Positions 26,340-35,642 of a stretch of 64,000 nt of DNA are shown here, one piece after another; the first letter of the stretch is position 1; every line of letters starts with the position of its first letter. The stretch lies in NCBI GenBank assembly GCA_030627905.1, contig DAOVRZ010000012.1, forward strand, positions 1 through 64,000. The letters run 5' to 3'. A program made the position numbers and the translations under genes. The notes beneath the pieces were generated by a model. That model was not told where the DNA came from. It ran no database searches and saw only the letters and a list, made by a program, of their open reading frames with translations. The stretch is from JAGMES01 sp023128035 (lineage in GTDB: Bacteria > Bacillota > Halanaerobiia > DY22613).

Positions 26340-27839
26340 ATGAGAAAAATTACACCAATATTAGTTTTTTTGATAATACTACTTACCAGCTTGAATACTG
26401 TGATGGCTGCTGATGGTATAACCGTGATGTCTTATAATATCAAACATGGTAAAGGAATGGATGATAGGGTTGACTTAGACAGAATAGTTCAGATTATAAG
26501 GGAAAGCGGTGCTGATATAATTGGTTTACAGGAAGTGGATAAAGAAACTTCCAGAGTTAATGGTATTGATACACCGAAGTATCTTGCTGAAAAATTGGGA
26601 ATGTACTATGTATATGGGGCTAATATGCCTGTTTATGGTGGTGAATACGGTAATGCCATTCTTAGCCGTTATCCAATAATTTTTTCTAAGAATTATAAAC
26701 TTAGTAGACAAGCTCTTACCGAACAACGTGGATTTTTACTTGCAAAGATAAAAGTAGGAGACAAAAAAGTAAATTTTGCTTCAACTCATTTAGAACATAA
26801 GGAAAATAAACTTAGGGTTAAACAAGTGAAAGATATTCTTGAAATTACACATGAAAATAAAAATCCATTCATTATTGTCGGGGATTTTAATGACCATGCA
26901 GTAACTGCTCCAATCATGTTAATGGCACGAGAATTTAATGATTCACAGAGTCTATATAAAATGTTCTCAAATTATCAAACATTAAGCTATGAAGATATGA
27001 TTGATGGAAAGCTTACTTTTCCATCTGCCAATCCTCAGTCTAGAATCGATTATATCTTTCTTTCAGAAGAACTAGTTCTGGATGAAAGTATCGATGCTTT
27101 TAAAGTATTACCTAGTCAAGGTTCAGACCATTTACCTTTAGTAGCAAAGATAAGGCTACCATTTATTAATTCACCTAAAGTTGATGTAGGTATAATAAAA
27201 AGTGAACAAATGCAAGAAAGGTCAGCAAAATTCAAGCTACCTTTTCAGGAGGGTATAGATAATGCCTCTCAACTACTTGAAGAGTTGAATTATAGCTATC
27301 AGGTTATTGAGTATAGTAGGTTAAATGAAATTAATTTGGATCAGGTTAAACTACTAATTTTGCCTGATGTAAGATACATAACTACTCCTGACAAATATCA
27401 ATTAATGCTTTATGTACTAAAAGGAGGTAAGATTCTGGCTTTAAATCAAGTTGGTATCAAACCAGATTTTAAAGATAGTTCCGATTTCCTTTCGAAAATT
27501 TTAGGAATTCAATATACTGGCTGGAATTACTTACGTCCCTTACATGGATTTATTAGTAAAACTGATGATAGTCCTATCTGGGAAAACATTGGCGGCGATA
27601 TAATGATGGATTCTCATGATGGTATGGTTATAAGCATAACCAAATCAGGAAAGATCTTAGGTGAGTGGTATAATGATTTCCGGGCTATGCCATCACACCC
27701 TGAATATAAAAATGGAGCTATTATAGAAGGAAAGAATTCTATCTATATTGCCAAAAACTTATTTTTAGATGAAAGTTTCAGTAATGATAAGGTAAAGCAA
27801 CTCTTAACTAATTGCCTTAAGTATTTACTGAAAGATTAA
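26340..27839 (+). CDS. Secreted EEP-family hydrolase with C-terminal GATase-like domain
   Basis: A 499-residue exported enzyme. After the signal peptide (ILVFLIILLTSLNTVMA), residues 25-280 form an EEP domain similar to the cytoplasmic paralogue two genes upstream (MSYNIKHGKGMDDR, GLQEVDKE, STHLE, IVGDFND, SDHLPL). Residues about 285-499 form a Rossmann-like domain (VDVGIIKSEQ, LLILPDVRYIT, GGKILALN) resembling glutamine-amidotransferase-like or beta-galactosidase trimerisation domains. The second domain may bind carbohydrate; its role is not known. Confidence 0.8.
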   Translation: MRKITPILVFLIILLTSLNTVMAADGITVMSYNIKHGKGMDDRVDLDRIVQIIRESGADIIGLQEVDKETSRVNGIDTPKYLAEKLGMYYVYGANMPVYGGEYGNAILSRYPIIFSKNYKLSRQALTEQRGFLLAKIKVGDKKVNFASTHLEHKENKLRVKQVKDILEITHENKNPFIIVGDFNDHAVTAPIMLMAREFNDSQSLYKMFSNYQTLSYEDMIDGKLTFPSANPQSRIDYIFLSEELVLDESIDAFKVLPSQGSDHLPLVAKIRLPFINSPKVDVGIIKSEQMQERSAKFKLPFQEGIDNASQLLEELNYSYQVIEYSRLNEINLDQVKLLILPDVRYITTPDKYQLMLYVLKGGKILALNQVGIKPDFKDSSDFLSKILGIQYTGWNYLRPLHGFISKTDDSPIWENIGGDIMMDSHDGMVISITKSGKILGEWYNDFRAMPSHPEYKNGAIIEGKNSIYIAKNLFLDESFSNDKVKQLLTNCLKYLLKD

Positions 27840-27984
27840 GTAGAAATAATAACTACGTTATTATTTCTTAAATTCAACGACTTCAGAAGGAGAGTTATAC
27901 TCTCATCGAAGTTTTGAATAACTCTAGTATTGATACCCCTACCTATAGAGGAGGGAGATTTACCCCTTCTGAAATGTCGTTAAA
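27836..27984 (-). repeat. Two-hairpin interspersed repeat, copy 4 (group A, inverted)
   Basis: The same element on the minus strand: on the plus strand it opens with GAAATAATAACTACGTTATT and closes with CCTTCTGAAATGTCGTTAAA. It sits inside the phosphoester operon between the stop of the secreted EEP gene and the ribosome binding site of the next gene, so it is transcribed in antisense orientation to the other copies' reading direction. Confidence 0.85.
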
Positions 27985-28001
27985 CGTTGGAGATGGTAAA
28001 G

Positions 28002-29207
28002 TTGAAGATAAATTTCTGTTTAATAATAATGTTATTATTTATTTGTTTAGCAAGTGGTTTAACCTATGCTGAAGGGGAAGTTGATGTGGAACATGTTATC
28101 TTATTTGTTTATGATGCATTCAGGTATGACTATTTGGCTATGTACGATCTTCCAAATATTGAGTCTCTAGTTAAAGAAGGGGTATATTATGCCAATGCCA
28201 GAGGTGTTTTCCCCTCTACAACTACAGCCAATCAAACTAGCCTGGTTACAGGGGCTTATCCCAATGTTACCGGTATACCAAATAACTGTAAATATGATAA
28301 AAACCAGGATCGGATTATTGGCCATCTAAGAGATGTTAAAGTCCCGACTCTTTCTGAAGTATTAAAAAAAGCGGATAAAAAGACAGTAGTATTGTCACAC
28401 TTTATGCTAGAAAATAGGCAGGAGGAAGCCTACTTAGACAGGAGTGTCTATCAGTTTAAAAAAGCTATTGATAATTATAATCCTGATTTGATAGTTTATT
28501 ATGATGTAAGAACTGATTCATATGGTCATAAATATGGCCCGTATAGTCAAAAAATGAAAGAATTATTAATTTCCATAGATAATGAGCTTGGTGAAATGAT
28601 TTCTTTTCTTGAGGAGAAGGGCATTAAGGAGAAGACAGCTATTATTATTGCATCAGACCATGGAATGACGGAGAATACACAACCCGGGGTAATCGTAACT
28701 GATCCAATTCATCAAATAGAAAAAGCAGGGTTTAAAATTGCAGCTAATAATGCAGAGATTGAAGATGATACTGATATTGTTTTATACCAGTCTGGTTGTT
28801 CTTGTCTTTATTTAAGAGAAGGTCAAGTTAATGAAGAAAGATATCAATCCCTGTTAAATATTCTTCTTAAGATCCCGCATCTTGATGTTTATACTGAAAA
28901 GGAAATAAGAGCATTAAATGCAGATCCAGAGGCATTAGGTGATATTATACTGGTTCCTCATAAAGGTTATTCTATCCTGGCAGGTAATGGTGGAGGAATT
29001 CACGGTAGACCAGAGGAGGGACAGATAACTCTTATTTTATCAGGTGCAGGAGTAAAGAAAGGTATAGTAAAAGGGGAAGCAGAGATTATTGATGTTGCTC
29101 CAACTATTATGGAATTATTAAATATAGAAATTCCCGAATCTGTTCAGGGGAAGATCTTAAAAGGTGCTTTAAAGGAAAAAGGAATAGATTGGAATGGATA
29201 TTTCTAA
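28002..29207 (+). CDS. Secreted nucleotide pyrophosphatase/phosphodiesterase-type enzyme
   Basis: A 401-residue member of the alkaline phosphatase superfamily, NPP branch. The signal peptide (INFCLIIMLLFICLASGLTY) is followed by VYDAFRYDYLA (metal Asp), the nucleophile region FPSTTTANQTSLVTG, IIASDHGMTEN and GIHGRP. NPP enzymes cleave phosphodiesters. The TTG start is chosen for GGAG spacing and a natural leader; an upstream TTG adds five residues. The ribosome binding site lies directly against repeat copy 4. Confidence 0.85.
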   Translation: MKINFCLIIMLLFICLASGLTYAEGEVDVEHVILFVYDAFRYDYLAMYDLPNIESLVKEGVYYANARGVFPSTTTANQTSLVTGAYPNVTGIPNNCKYDKNQDRIIGHLRDVKVPTLSEVLKKADKKTVVLSHFMLENRQEEAYLDRSVYQFKKAIDNYNPDLIVYYDVRTDSYGHKYGPYSQKMKELLISIDNELGEMISFLEEKGIKEKTAIIIASDHGMTENTQPGVIVTDPIHQIEKAGFKIAANNAEIEDDTDIVLYQSGCSCLYLREGQVNEERYQSLLNILLKIPHLDVYTEKEIRALNADPEALGDIILVPHKGYSILAGNGGGIHGRPEEGQITLILSGAGVKKGIVKGEAEIIDVAPTIMELLNIEIPESVQGKILKGALKEKGIDWNGYF

Positions 29208-29301
29208 GCATAATTATAACCTGGGGGGTGATTAATTTATTATTATTAAGTTTTCTTGTATTAATCAAAAGCAGGTAAAAAAACTAAAAGGAGGAGCCAA
29301 A

Positions 29302-30126
29302 ATGAAAAAGGTAATTGGTTTAATTTTAGTAGCATTATTTGTGATGAGTATTCCTGTTATGGCTGGTGGATGGACTGAACCTAAGGTATGGGATCAATGT
29401 GGAGAAAGTGTTGACCGCATGCCGTGGTATGATGCTGAGAGCAAGACTCTTTATTTCTGTAGAGACTATAACCTTTACCAGTCTCAGTTTGCTGATAATA
29501 AATGGTCTAAACCAGTTCAGGTAGAAATACCTGGTATCAATGTAAGGCAAAATCAGGTTAGTCCTGTTAAAAGAGGTAATCACCTTTATTTTGCCAGTTT
29601 TTCGCCAGCTACAGACTATGACTTTTATATGTCAACCTGGAATCAAACAACCCAGAGCTGGGGTGAAGCTGCAAAGTTGGAGACAATAAATAGTGATGGT
29701 CAGGACTGGGCTTTGTGGGTAAGTAAAGATGAGAATGAGGCTTATCTTATATCTCAGAGCTCTTTTGCTGGTAAGAATGTTCGTGGAGGCAGAGGAGTCT
29801 GGAAAGCAATAAAAGAAAATGGAGAATGGACAACTCCTGTACCTCTTGAAGGGGATATTAATAGTGAGGTTAATGAGTGGAGTGTCTTTAAGGAAGAAAA
29901 CTCCGGGAAAATTTATATTAATTCTAACCGTGAGGGCGCAATGGGTAGTTATGATATCTGGGTTTTAGATAATGACGATGCAAAAGCTGTTAACCTTGGC
30001 AGTCCTATTAATACTAAGCTGTCCGAGAGGAGCCTTTGGACAGATGGCAGGTTAATGTTCTTTACAGGTTTGAATTATGAAAATGGCGTTGGTGGATATG
30101 ATATTTTTGTTAGTTTTTATAAATAA
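29302..30126 (+). CDS. Secreted beta-propeller protein (PD40/TolB-like), soluble form
   Basis: A 274-residue exported protein. A signal peptide (VIGLILVALFVMSIPVMA) is followed by five or so blade-like repeats with SPVKRGNHLYFASF, RGVWKA and GGYDIFV motifs. The segment SVDRMPWYDAESKTLYF recurs nearly unchanged in the next two genes. Function unknown; it probably binds a ligand or partner in the periplasm or at the surface. Confidence 0.75.
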   Translation: MKKVIGLILVALFVMSIPVMAGGWTEPKVWDQCGESVDRMPWYDAESKTLYFCRDYNLYQSQFADNKWSKPVQVEIPGINVRQNQVSPVKRGNHLYFASFSPATDYDFYMSTWNQTTQSWGEAAKLETINSDGQDWALWVSKDENEAYLISQSSFAGKNVRGGRGVWKAIKENGEWTTPVPLEGDINSEVNEWSVFKEENSGKIYINSNREGAMGSYDIWVLDNDDAKAVNLGSPINTKLSERSLWTDGRLMFFTGLNYENGVGGYDIFVSFYK

Positions 30127-30177
30127 TAGTAATTACTGTTTATCAGAATTACGAGGTAAATTAAAGGAGGAGTTTTA

Positions 30178-32391
30178 ATGACAAGGAAAGTATTGATCTT
30201 TACTTTAATCATGTTGTTTGCTTTGTCCTTAACTTCATTAGCAAGTTGGGAAGATTTTAAGCCTTTTATACATAATGACTCCGGTACTCAGAGAATGCCC
30301 TGGTATGATGAGGCCACCAGTACACTCTATTATGCAGATGATTATGATATCGTACAGAGTGAATGGACAGGGGATGCATGGACAGACCCACAGCCAGTAC
30401 CTGGCCCGATTAATACCCCTGAGAATGAACTATCTCCTGTTGTAAGGGGTAACCATTTATATTTTGCTCGTTATACTTCTTCTTCAAACTATGATTTTTA
30501 TATGGCTACCTGGAATCCAGAGAAAAAGCAGTGGGATAATGTTCAGAGTTTAGATAAATTAAATAGCTCTGATCAGGAATGGAAGATCTGGGTGAGCACA
30601 GATGAGAATGTAGCCTATCTTGCATCTAATGGTGTCTATGGTGGTATGAAAGTAAGTGGAGACAGGGGAGTCTGGAAAGCAGTTAAAAAGGATGGACAAT
30701 GGCAACTTCCAGTACCTCTAGAGGGTAAGATCAATAGTGGAAGTTCTGAATGGAGCGTATTTGTAGATGAAGCCAATAATATCTTCTATGTAGATTCAAA
30801 TAGAAGCGGTGGCCAGGGTGGTTATGACATCTGGGTTACAGTTGGAGAGGATGGAGAAGCTAAAAATTCTGCATGGCCTCTTAGCTCAACAGGTAATGAT
30901 CGTAGTTTATGGACTAATGGTCAGATTATGTTCTTGACCGCTTCTGGTAGACCTGGTGGTGCAGGTGGTTATGATATCTGGATTGCTAAATCTTCCAACT
31001 CTGTTTCTGATATCGATCTAGAAAAATCAGCTAAGAAAGAAGCTAGCTTCTCTGTTACATACGGAGGCAAGGTGGGTGTTAAGGTTTTAGTAACACCTGA
31101 AAATCTTGTTGAGACATATACCGAACTGGATTTAAATACAGAGATCTTAGCCTCAAATATGTTTAAAGCTTATGTAGAATTAGAAACGCTTGATTCTGGT
31201 TGGATTAGTATTCGTGATGCTTCAAATGCTGAAAAGTTTAACTTAGATGAATTTTATATTGAGGCTCAGGGACCATTCTATTCAGGTGGTAAGTCTGCTA
31301 CCCTTCGTGCTGGAAACAAGATCAGTATCGATTATCATGATTATATAATAAATGGTAGCTCTAAACCTGGTGTTCATTTATCTAATCTGAATATTGGAGC
31401 TGTTGATTTCGATGCGGTCTATATGTACCGTACATCAGGTGTAGATCCTCAATTTGGTCTTCTCTATGGAGCCGAGGCTAATACTAAGATTGAAAATGCT
31501 GAGTTTATAGGATATTATCTTGGCAGAATCAATCATGAAGTAATTGAATCTGAAAATGGTGAGAAGTCGTATGTCTTCCCATCCAGATATGCACAGCATT
31601 CATTCGGTCTTGAAGGTAAGTACTCAATGGAAAAAGGAAATATTAATGGATTATTTATCTATCAGTCTACTGCTGATAGAGATATAACTGGGGAATTAAA
31701 AGAAGATGTAAGATTCGATCATATAGCCAAGATTGATTTCTTCTATACTTTGACAGATAATCTTGATTTAGAAGTAGGTTTAAGGGAATTTACAAAGGGT
31801 TATGAGTATCCATATGTTGATGAAGATGATTCAGATATAGAAGATTATATGGGTCAGACAGGTGGACATGTTAAGCTGGCAACTGTTTTTAAAGAGGTAA
31901 TTAAGGGTTCTGACCTTAACATTGATACCGACCTTGACTACTATACTCTTGATGAAAAAGGCACTGCAACCCTAACCTTAAACGGTAAAACAAGTATTTA
32001 TGATGTAGACTTGAATGGTAAGGTTGAGGTTGAAAAATCTGAGGATGCTGATGAAGTCTATATCTATGGCTTTACCCTTGCTCATAACTTTGAATTATAT
32101 ACAAATCAGTATGTCAGTCTTGTTTGTAATTTAGAGCAAAATACAGGTGAAGAAGAATTAACTGGTAACATTAAACTTGATACCAAACTCAACCGCGGTT
32201 TATTTAGAGGGGCTGAACTCTGGGCTGAAGCTCAAGCAACCAAAATCGAGAATTGGGAGAATATCTTTATCTTAGGAGCAAAATATGAAATGCCAAATGG
32301 TTTGACTTATATTTTACAGTATAGTACTCCTAATGATCCAACAGATGATGAAGACAACTTCTTCGAACTCAGTGCTAGCTATGAATTCTAA
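30178..32391 (+). CDS. Beta-propeller fused to an outer-membrane beta-barrel
   Basis: A 737-residue protein. The signal peptide (about 1-22) is followed by a propeller to about residue 280, paralogous to the preceding protein (RMPWYDEATSTLYY, SPVVRGNHLYFARY, GGYDIWI). The rest is about 450 residues of alternating amphipathic strands ending ELSASYEF, the terminal-Phe signature of outer-membrane barrels. This is the best evidence for an outer membrane in this organism. It probably displays the propeller at the outer membrane or forms a pore for the products of the phosphoesterases. I do not know a described family with this fusion. Confidence 0.75.
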   Translation: MTRKVLIFTLIMLFALSLTSLASWEDFKPFIHNDSGTQRMPWYDEATSTLYYADDYDIVQSEWTGDAWTDPQPVPGPINTPENELSPVVRGNHLYFARYTSSSNYDFYMATWNPEKKQWDNVQSLDKLNSSDQEWKIWVSTDENVAYLASNGVYGGMKVSGDRGVWKAVKKDGQWQLPVPLEGKINSGSSEWSVFVDEANNIFYVDSNRSGGQGGYDIWVTVGEDGEAKNSAWPLSSTGNDRSLWTNGQIMFLTASGRPGGAGGYDIWIAKSSNSVSDIDLEKSAKKEASFSVTYGGKVGVKVLVTPENLVETYTELDLNTEILASNMFKAYVELETLDSGWISIRDASNAEKFNLDEFYIEAQGPFYSGGKSATLRAGNKISIDYHDYIINGSSKPGVHLSNLNIGAVDFDAVYMYRTSGVDPQFGLLYGAEANTKIENAEFIGYYLGRINHEVIESENGEKSYVFPSRYAQHSFGLEGKYSMEKGNINGLFIYQSTADRDITGELKEDVRFDHIAKIDFFYTLTDNLDLEVGLREFTKGYEYPYVDEDDSDIEDYMGQTGGHVKLATVFKEVIKGSDLNIDTDLDYYTLDEKGTATLTLNGKTSIYDVDLNGKVEVEKSEDADEVYIYGFTLAHNFELYTNQYVSLVCNLEQNTGEEELTGNIKLDTKLNRGLFRGAELWAEAQATKIENWENIFILGAKYEMPNGLTYILQYSTPNDPTDDEDNFFELSASYEF

Positions 32392-32447
32392 GCTTGGAAT
32401 TATCTAAAAAAGGTTTTACAGTGTAAATCTTCTAAAGGGGGATTATA

Positions 32448-33524
32448 ATGAGAAATATTAACAAGTTATTAATATTAACTTTTGTAGTTGTGCTGATTAT
32501 CAGTCTATTTACAGGATGTTCTATGATTAAGAAACAAGAAGATGTTAAAGGGACTGTGAGCGGTAGCGTATATTTTGGAGATGAACTGTTAGCAGATTCT
32601 GACACAATGACTACAACAGTAACAATAGAACAAGATAGACTCTTAGAACCACAGACATTTACTGTTGATGAAAATGGGGTTTACAGTTTTGAAAATATCT
32701 GGGCAGGAACCCCAACAACTATTACCCTTCATCATGAGTCAGACAAGTATCTTGTTCTTGATGGAAGATATGATTTAGTTTTTAATAAAATGCCAATGGT
32801 TTATGATCTTGTTATCGAGGGATGGAGAACACCAGCTTCTTTGCCTTTTAATACTGATAAAAGTGAAAGAATGCCTTGGTTTGATGAAGAAACTAAAACA
32901 CTATTTTATGTCAATTCAGCTTATGACATTTGTTACACGATTTTTGATGAAACTACAGATCAGTGGAGTACTCCTGAACTGATACCAGGTGAAGTAAATG
33001 ATTTTAAGAATTGTATAAGCCCTGTTAAACGTGGTAATCACCTGTATTTTGGAGGTCCTAGCTATAAGTATAATGTTTACATGGCTACTTGGGATGGTAG
33101 TAAATGGACAGACGTACAGGTGGTAGAGGGATTATCTGATGAAGGTAATAACTGGCATTTTTGGATTGATGAAAGTGAAACACTGGCATATTATGTTTCT
33201 AATGCTAGTGGAAATTATGATATCTATAAGGCTCATAAAGAAGGAGATATCTGGGTTAAAGATGGTAAAGTAGAAGGTTTAAGTACAGATGGGGCAGAAA
33301 AAGGTATCTTCTATGAAGAGAATGAAGGAAAATTCTATGTTCTTTCTAATAAAGATGGAAATTATGATATTTATGTTGCTGACAGTGAAGATTCAGAACT
33401 TAAAATAGTTCCAGGAATTAATTCTCTCGGCACTGAAGGAATCTTCTGGACAAATGGTGAAACTATGTTTGTAACTATTAGTGATAATGGTAGAGATATT
33501 GCTATTAGTGAAATTATCAAGTAA
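32448..33524 (+). CDS. Beta-propeller lipoprotein with carboxypeptidase-regulatory-like domain
   Basis: A 358-residue lipoprotein. A signal sequence with lipobox LFTGC (Cys near residue 24) is followed by a small Ig-like or carboxypeptidase-regulatory-like domain (about 35-125, GTVSGSVYFGDELLAD) and the same propeller type as the two preceding genes (SERMPWFDEETKTLFY, SPVKRGNHLYFGGP). A third way of anchoring the same domain. The substrate-binding role is inferred from the context. Confidence 0.78.
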   Translation: MRNINKLLILTFVVVLIISLFTGCSMIKKQEDVKGTVSGSVYFGDELLADSDTMTTTVTIEQDRLLEPQTFTVDENGVYSFENIWAGTPTTITLHHESDKYLVLDGRYDLVFNKMPMVYDLVIEGWRTPASLPFNTDKSERMPWFDEETKTLFYVNSAYDICYTIFDETTDQWSTPELIPGEVNDFKNCISPVKRGNHLYFGGPSYKYNVYMATWDGSKWTDVQVVEGLSDEGNNWHFWIDESETLAYYVSNASGNYDIYKAHKEGDIWVKDGKVEGLSTDGAEKGIFYEENEGKFYVLSNKDGNYDIYVADSEDSELKIVPGINSLGTEGIFWTNGETMFVTISDNGRDIAISEIIK

Positions 33525-33556
33525 ATATTTGTAATACAAATTTACTGATATTTCAA

Positions 33557-33583
33557 AAGGGGGGAGAATTACTCTCCCCCCTT
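33557..33583 (+). terminator. GC-rich hairpin after the propeller genes
   Basis: The stem AAGGGGGGAGA / TCTCCCCCCTT has no clear T-run after it. It may end transcription or protect the mRNA end. Confidence 0.5.
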
Positions 33584-33666
33584 AATATTATAAGAAATGA
33601 TGATTCAACTGCGAAAGTTGAGATGATAAATAATTAATTTAATGTGGATAGAAAGGAGGAGTATAG

Positions 33667-34668
33667 ATGAAGGTTGCTGTGATTGGGGCAGGAACCATGG
33701 GTTCTGTACATTTAGGCTGTTATAAAAAGATAGAAGATATTGAGGTTATCTTATGTGAAATAGATGATAAAAAGGGAAAAGAAGTATCTGAATTATATAA
33801 TATAAACTGGACTAAGGATTATGAAGAGATATTAAACTCTGATGTAGATTTTATAGATGTATGTCTGCCTACCTATTTACATGAAGAATATGTAATTAAG
33901 GCAGCCAGAGCAGGAAAACATGTTTTTTGTGAGAAGCCGATAGCTATTAGTGAAGAATCAGCAAGAAATATGGTCAATGAATGTAAGAAAAACGGTGTTA
34001 AATTGGGAATTGGAATGGTATTAAGATTTTTCCCTGAATATAATGCTCTAAAAAAGAGATATGAAGAAGGTATTATTGGAAAAGCAGGCGTAATCAATGC
34101 CTTTCGTGGGGGTGGAGGACACCCATCTGGCTGGAATGACTGGTATTCTGATGATAATGCTTCCCGTTCTCTAGTTGTAGATCTGTTAATCCATGATGTA
34201 GACTTTATTCAATCAGTCTTCGGAGATATAGAAAAGGTCTATGCTAATCGGAAAAATTCTTTTGTTCAGGATAAAAAAGCAAGGTATGAAATTTACTCAA
34301 CCATCTTCCAGTTAGAGAACGGGATTATCGTTAACCTTGATGGTTCCTGGTATGATGAGGGGAGATTTTATACCAAATTTGAAGTAGCCGGAGTTGATGG
34401 TATTATCTCCATTAATCCTGAATTATCAACTCCAATAAAAACAAAGGTTTTTGATACTGAAAGCAAAGGTGCAGATGTTGCCGTACCCGAGAGCCCATTA
34501 TGTAAGATACCATATCAGCTGGAACTGGAAGACTTTATAGAGGCTGTTAAAGAAGACCGGAATCCAGCGGTAAGCGTTGAGGACGCTATTAAGGCCTTGA
34601 AGGTAACTTTAAAGATGTATCAATCTGCCCGTGAGGGAAGAGTTCTTTTGGTAAAGGAGGGTGAATAA
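33667..34668 (+). CDS. Gfo/Idh/MocA-family oxidoreductase 1
   Basis: A 333-residue NAD(P)-dependent dehydrogenase. The N-terminal Rossmann fold starts VAVIGAGTMGSVHLG; the family EKP motif is FCEKPIAI near residue 95, followed by the C-terminal alpha/beta domain with the LLIHDVDF His. Such enzymes oxidise sugars, inositols or their derivatives. It is first of a dehydrogenase cluster, with AAGGAGG upstream, and its end provides the ribosome binding site for the next gene. Confidence 0.9.
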   Translation: MKVAVIGAGTMGSVHLGCYKKIEDIEVILCEIDDKKGKEVSELYNINWTKDYEEILNSDVDFIDVCLPTYLHEEYVIKAARAGKHVFCEKPIAISEESARNMVNECKKNGVKLGIGMVLRFFPEYNALKKRYEEGIIGKAGVINAFRGGGGHPSGWNDWYSDDNASRSLVVDLLIHDVDFIQSVFGDIEKVYANRKNSFVQDKKARYEIYSTIFQLENGIIVNLDGSWYDEGRFYTKFEVAGVDGIISINPELSTPIKTKVFDTESKGADVAVPESPLCKIPYQLELEDFIEAVKEDRNPAVSVEDAIKALKVTLKMYQSAREGRVLLVKEGE

Positions 34669-34669
34669 G

Positions 34670-35626
34670 GTGAGAATCGGAATTGTTAGCTTTGCTCATT
34701 CACATGCCTTTAGTTATCTGGATAAACTTTTAAAAAATCCTAAAGTGAAGTGGGTAGGTTTTTATGATGATAATGAAGATAGGGCAAAGAAAACTGCAGA
34801 AGATTACAATATAGATAGATTTTCTTCTATAGATGAGTTAATGGAACAGGGAGTAGATGGAGTAATTATTGCTTCAGAAAATGCCAAACATAAAGAGCAT
34901 GTCTGTCAGATAGCTCCATATAAGGTGTCAATTATATGTGAGAAACCCCTAGCCACAAATGTAGAAGATGGCAAGGAAATGGTTAGGGTATGTAAGGAAT
35001 ATGGTAGTGATTTAGGTGTATGTTATCCGGTACGTTATCTATCTAGTATCAGAGAGATGAAAAACAAGATTGAAAAAGGGGTAATTGGAGAGATACAGCA
35101 TATTACTGCCTCAAATCATGGTTCTTATCCGGGACGCTGGTTTTCAGAACCAGAACTTTCAGGCGGAGGGGCAATTATGGATCATACCGTCCATGTCTCT
35201 GATATTGTGTACTGGATGACCGGGGCCAGACCTACAAAAGTAGTCGCCATGGCAAATACGATGAGGGAAGGTTTAAAGGTAGAGGATCTGGGCATATTAA
35301 ATGTAGAATGGGATAAGGGTTTTGATATGACCTTAGATAGCAGCTGGTCCAGGAATAGTCACTTCCCTACCTGGGGAGATGTTAAATTTAAAATATATGG
35401 TAGTAAGGGTCATATAGAGGTAGATTCAATGAATCAGGTTATTGAAATTTTCTCAGATAATAAGGATAAAGCCCTCTGGGATTACTGGGGAGACAATATG
35501 GATAAGGGTTTAATTGATGACTTTATAGATTCAATTGATAAAGGACAGCCATTTGCTATTCCTGCAGAGGACGGGCTTGTTAGCTTACAGGTTGTTGAAA
35601 TGGCCTATGATTTTTTAAAAGTGTAG
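34670..35626 (+). CDS. Gfo/Idh/MocA-family oxidoreductase 2
   Basis: A 318-residue dehydrogenase. The N-terminus RIGIVSFAHSHAFSYL departs from the usual G-x-G-x-x-G, which is seen in a subset of the family; ICEKPLAT and MDHTVHVSDI are typical. The GTG at 34670 has AAAGGAGG nine bases upstream; the earlier in-frame GTG abuts that site. It is translationally linked to oxidoreductase 1, so both may act in successive oxidation or epimerisation of one sugar. Confidence 0.88.
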   Translation: MRIGIVSFAHSHAFSYLDKLLKNPKVKWVGFYDDNEDRAKKTAEDYNIDRFSSIDELMEQGVDGVIIASENAKHKEHVCQIAPYKVSIICEKPLATNVEDGKEMVRVCKEYGSDLGVCYPVRYLSSIREMKNKIEKGVIGEIQHITASNHGSYPGRWFSEPELSGGGAIMDHTVHVSDIVYWMTGARPTKVVAMANTMREGLKVEDLGILNVEWDKGFDMTLDSSWSRNSHFPTWGDVKFKIYGSKGHIEVDSMNQVIEIFSDNKDKALWDYWGDNMDKGLIDDFIDSIDKGQPFAIPAEDGLVSLQVVEMAYDFLKV

Positions 35627-35642
35627 TCTAGGAGAGATATAA

